Assembly (NCBI RefSeq): GCF_009728935.1
Contig: NZ_CP034235.1
Location: 7,713,501 to 7,777,500 of the forward strand
DNA from: Paenibacillus psychroresistens
GTDB lineage: Bacteria > Bacillota > Bacilli > Paenibacillales > NBRC-103111
Length of the DNA: 64,000 nt
Direction of reading: 5' to 3'
Of this stretch, positions 61,572 to 64,000 are shown in pieces. The stretch's first letter is position 1; each line of letters opens with the position of its first letter. The notes below the pieces were generated by a model that saw only the letters and a program-made list of their open reading frames with translations, ran no database searches and was not told the DNA's origin. The translations under genes were made by a program, and so were the position numbers.

Positions 61572-62849
61572 TCAACTGCTTGGCTGCTTCCATTTTCGGT
61601 TCATAATAAGAGTTACACTCGCAATAACTGCCACCAATAACAAACTAACCCACAAACCAGGTCGACTAGACGCTACAATTCCAGTTCCAGATACCGCAAT
61701 ACCCATTAGGACCAAGGCGAAGATCCCTTTAATTTTAGCGGCTGTGGAGAGCTTAATTACTTTAGGAGCAGAGATTAAGATAAACGACCATGTGTAGAGC
61801 AGCACCAAGCCTGCAGCAGTCGCAACATGCTCAAAAATATGCTTAGGCATCCACAATGCCATCAGAATAGAGACTAATAATCCCGCTGCGGTTAATCCCA
61901 AAACAGGAATTGGTATCTTACCTTTTGGCTGCTTATTATTAATGAAGCATTTTGGCGCATCGCCATCTTCAGCCAATGTTACAAGCATAAGTGTAATTCC
62001 ATATAGAGAAGCTACCATCGTCGAAAAGCCGGCAATTATTAAGACTGCATTAAACACATGGACCAGCACATGAAAGCCCAGGCTGGTTAAGCCGAGAATA
62101 AATGGACTTCCCTCCTTTTGCAGCTGATCGAGTGGGATTAATAAGAGCAGCAAACCAATCGACGCAAGATAAAGAATAGCTACCAAGAGGAGCATTATAA
62201 AACCTGAGCGAATCGCTTTGCGTGGCTCACTCAAGCCAGAAGCCATTAAGCCCATAACTTCTATACCGGCAAACGCATAGAATACATAGATTAATCCTTG
62301 CCACATCCCCAAATAACCAGGCTTAATTATGCTCTTCCAGCTTACTGTACGTTTCGTCCACGAGGCATTCCAATCAAACCAGCCTAGCCAAATGGCTAAA
62401 GCCATTAAGATAAATAAAACGATGGCAGTCACTTTCATTACGGCTAACAAATACTCGGTTTTCTCCAAGCCCTTGGCTCCGAGAATCACAATAACAAGTC
62501 CAAGAACAGCATAAATCGCGCTCAATATCCAAAGCGGAAGCTGAGGGAACCAAAACTGTGTAAAAATAGAGAGCGCCAATAAGGAGCTCCCTGAGATTAG
62601 CATTTCGGATGACCAATAAATCCAACCGCTGCTGAAGCCGGCCCATCGCCCATAAGCCATCTTGGCATACGTGCGGAATGAGCCTTGCTCTGGATGCGCT
62701 GCAGTCATTTTAGCCAATGCTTCAAACACAAAGTAAGTGGCTACCGCTGCCAGAACAAACAGGAACAGCACGGTATAGCCACTCCTCTGCAAGGCGATAT
62801 TTGAGCCAAGGAAGAAGCCATTGCCGATCGTGCAGCCCATGCCAAGCAA
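61572..62849 (-). CDS. APC superfamily amino acid permease
   Basis: At least 425 residues with 11-12 TM helices and the APC N-terminal signature 'LGMGCTIGNGFFLGSNIALQRSGY' and 'AHPEQGSFRTYAKMAYGRWAGFSSGWIYW'. The TTG at 62849 has GGTGG nine bases upstream. However, the frame continues upstream in sequence that looks coding ('IKTPRGHLKWWQLT'), back to an ATT at 62889-62891 that overlaps the coat gene stop, with no ATG, GTG or TTG there. The true start is therefore uncertain. Substrate class: aromatic or branched amino acids, unspecified. Confidence 0.88.
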   Translation of the reverse strand: MLGMGCTIGNGFFLGSNIALQRSGYTVLFLFVLAAVATYFVFEALAKMTAAHPEQGSFRTYAKMAYGRWAGFSSGWIYWSSEMLISGSSLLALSIFTQFWFPQLPLWILSAIYAVLGLVIVILGAKGLEKTEYLLAVMKVTAIVLFILMALAIWLGWFDWNASWTKRTVSWKSIIKPGYLGMWQGLIYVFYAFAGIEVMGLMASGLSEPRKAIRSGFIMLLLVAILYLASIGLLLLLIPLDQLQKEGSPFILGLTSLGFHVLVHVFNAVLIIAGFSTMVASLYGITLMLVTLAEDGDAPKCFINNKQPKGKIPIPVLGLTAAGLLVSILMALWMPKHIFEHVATAAGLVLLYTWSFILISAPKVIKLSTAAKIKGIFALVLMGIAVSGTGIVASSRPGLWVSLLLVAVIASVTLIMNRKWKQPSS

Positions 62850-62886
62850 CGTTAACTGCCACCATTTCAGGTGGCCGCGCGGTGTT

Positions 62887-63492
62887 TTAATGAATGGAAT
62901 CGAAGCTGTTCAGCATTTGCTTCATATCCTGCTCGGCAAGCTGCGGCACCTGATAATATTGGTTCTTGTTCTGGTACAGGAATATCTCATAACCCATTTC
63001 AATAAAGTCAGGCACGCTATCTGCCATCATCCGTCGCAAGACCGGATTAGTCACCTCAAATGCCGCCATCGAAAGACATGACGTTATGCCTTTAATCTGA
63101 CCTAGCATATAAGCAGAAATCCCTGCATCTTTGATTTCATTAATATTAGTCATTGGTTTTTTAGGAGCTGATTGCTGCTGCATCCCATAAACCACATCAT
63201 TATTCTGATTCATCATATAGTTTTGAGTTGGATGAGACGGTTTACTTCCTGTTGAAAAAGCTTCAACCGAAATATTGTATAAATCCGTAATAAACTCATA
63301 CTGGCGCAGCAACATCTGTTTAAGCTCTTGGTCTTGAATGAAGCCGTTATACAGCACATACTGATCTAAGACATTTATAAATCCAGCTAGAATTTCATGG
63401 GCATCGAACATCTCATGTCCACCATGATTCATCGCTTGATTCATTTGAGAATTACCTTGTAAATTGCCTTGTTGTGAATATGAGTTTTGCAT
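62887..63492 (-). CDS. CotF-family spore coat protein
   Basis: 201 residues. Asn/Gln/Met-rich N-terminus ('MQNSYSQQGNLQGNSQMNQAMNHGGHEMFDAHEILAGFINVLDQYVLYNGF') and a four-helix ferritin-like core ('DQELKQMLLRQYEFITDLYNISVEAF', 'MADSVPDFIEMGYEIFLYQNKNQYYQVPQL') typical of CotF/YhcQ/YraG proteins. AGGAGG lies about ten bases before the ATG. A sigma-G-like promoter upstream fits forespore expression. Confidence 0.9.
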   Translation of the reverse strand: MQNSYSQQGNLQGNSQMNQAMNHGGHEMFDAHEILAGFINVLDQYVLYNGFIQDQELKQMLLRQYEFITDLYNISVEAFSTGSKPSHPTQNYMMNQNNDVVYGMQQQSAPKKPMTNINEIKDAGISAYMLGQIKGITSCLSMAAFEVTNPVLRRMMADSVPDFIEMGYEIFLYQNKNQYYQVPQLAEQDMKQMLNSFDSIH

Positions 63493-63533
63493 GCGTCTTA
63501 TTACCTCCTGAGAAATTTGTTATAACACCCACA

Positions 63534-63564
63534 TAGGATGGTCTCTTTAGGGTTAGATTATTCA
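63534..63564 (-). promoter_or_regulatory. Sigma-G-like promoter of the coat gene
   Basis: On the minus strand TGAATA (63559-63564), 18 bases, CATCCTA (63534-63540), close to the sigma-F/G pattern TGnATA-N17-18-CATnnTA. It lies about 42 bases before the start codon. Confidence 0.55.
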
Positions 63565-63582
63565 AATAAGAGGAGGTTTCTA

Positions 63583-64000
63583 ATGAGCCAGCAGCTGAGC
63601 ATCGATATTATAACCATTCCGGCAAAAGAAGGACGAAGCTTCACATTACAGCAAGACCAGTACATTAAAATCATTGATATAGCGGGTCAGCAGGTATCCG
63701 ATTTCGTGGCTTACAACGCACACAACCACAAAGAACGGTTAGATCCCACTGTGACTATGGATGTCCTACGATCAATAAACATTAATCTGCATGACAAAAT
63801 TTACTCCAATCTGTATACACCGATGTTTACCTTAATCGAAGACAAGGTTGGTAAGCATGATTTCCTTAACTCCTCCTGCCGCCCAGAAATGTATGCTTTC
63901 TTATACCAGAAGCCTGATCACGCTAGCTGTTACCATAATTTAAATAATGCTTTAAGCCAACACGGGATTTCTCCTCCCGATCAGCATCATGCTTTTAATA
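63583..64000 (+). CDS. DUF1989 (urea carboxylase-associated) protein, 3' truncated by the window
   Basis: 139 residues visible, no stop before the window end. 'IPAKEGRSFTLQQDQYIKIIDIAGQQVSDFVAYNAHNHKERLDPTVTM', 'GDKIYSNLYTPMFTLIEDKVGKHDFLNSSCRPEMY' match the DUF1989 family, which includes urea carboxylase-associated proteins and has a conserved metal-binding Cys. AGGAGG lies six bases before the ATG. Divergent from the coat gene. Confidence 0.88.
   Translation, partial: MSQQLSIDIITIPAKEGRSFTLQQDQYIKIIDIAGQQVSDFVAYNAHNHKERLDPTVTMDVLRSININLHDKIYSNLYTPMFTLIEDKVGKHDFLNSSCRPEMYAFLYQKPDHASCYHNLNNALSQHGISPPDQHHAFN

Noticed and set aside
61572..62891. Riboswitch or T-box leader controlling the amino acid permease
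   Set aside because: The permease start abuts the upstream coat gene, leaving no leader.

Overview
The window looks like a low-to-moderate GC, spore-forming Firmicute of the Paenibacillaceae, most probably Paenibacillus or a close relative. The signs are proteins anchored by three SLH domains, consensus sigma-A promoters with AGGAGG ribosome binding sites, a CotF-type spore coat gene with a sigma-G-like promoter, futalosine-pathway menaquinone genes, and many regulator/ABC or regulator/permease pairs. No rRNA, tRNA, phage module, complete insertion sequence or CRISPR array was seen. The genus is inferred from gene content only.

Layout. 0-6.3 kb: a 5'-truncated M4 metalloprotease with a beta-propeller and SLH anchor, then a GntR(YtrA-type)-ABC ATPase-permease operon with a clear promoter/operator. 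6.3-11.6 kb: a small helical protein, an ABC-F gene preceded by a probable attenuator with a 43-residue leader ORF, a small Toprim protein, a VTT/DedA-like membrane protein, a receiver-only protein and an HD-GYP protein. 11.7-20.2 kb: a LytS-type kinase with a receiver-SARP-like regulator, YceI, an ArsR repressor followed by mqnB and mqnD, and a MalT-like LuxR regulator. 20.2-25.1 kb: two secreted surface proteins, one with SLH domains.

25-33 kb holds YtxH, an XRE-type regulator interrupted by a -1 frameshift, a lipoprotein fusing an esterase to a PQQ-type propeller, MarR, a stress-type DUF2188/SDR operon with a sigma-B-like promoter, a lactonase-like MBL hydrolase and a Phd/ParE toxin-antitoxin pair. 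33-40 kb is a minus-strand run with agmatine deiminase and N-carbamoylputrescine amidase (agmatine to putrescine), two further nitrilase-superfamily proteins (one a GNAT fusion lacking the catalytic Cys), an SDR and a decayed GGDEF gene. 40-45.4 kb: a TRM11-like methylase, a DMT permease with an adjacent Crp/Fnr regulator and a palindrome near -42, small membrane proteins, a cupin and an alkyltransferase-like protein.

45.4-52 kb is the best candidate for an undescribed system. It is a tightly overlapping six-gene operon encoding a KAS III, an ATP-grasp ligase, a 3beta-HSD-like reductase, an MBL hydrolase, a PaaK/F390-synthetase-like adenylating enzyme and a probable GNAT-fold protein. This is enough chemistry for a small fatty-acid-derived metabolite with no obvious known product. 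52-56 kb contains a Gly/Asn-rich lipoprotein, an eight-copy 51-bp hairpin array, and a divergent MocR/DMT pair in which both genes are broken. 56-64 kb is ordinary: a methyltransferase, DbpA helicase, a PNPOx-like protein, LysE, YqcI/YcgG, an Rpn-type nuclease, an amino acid permease, CotF and the start of a DUF1989 gene.
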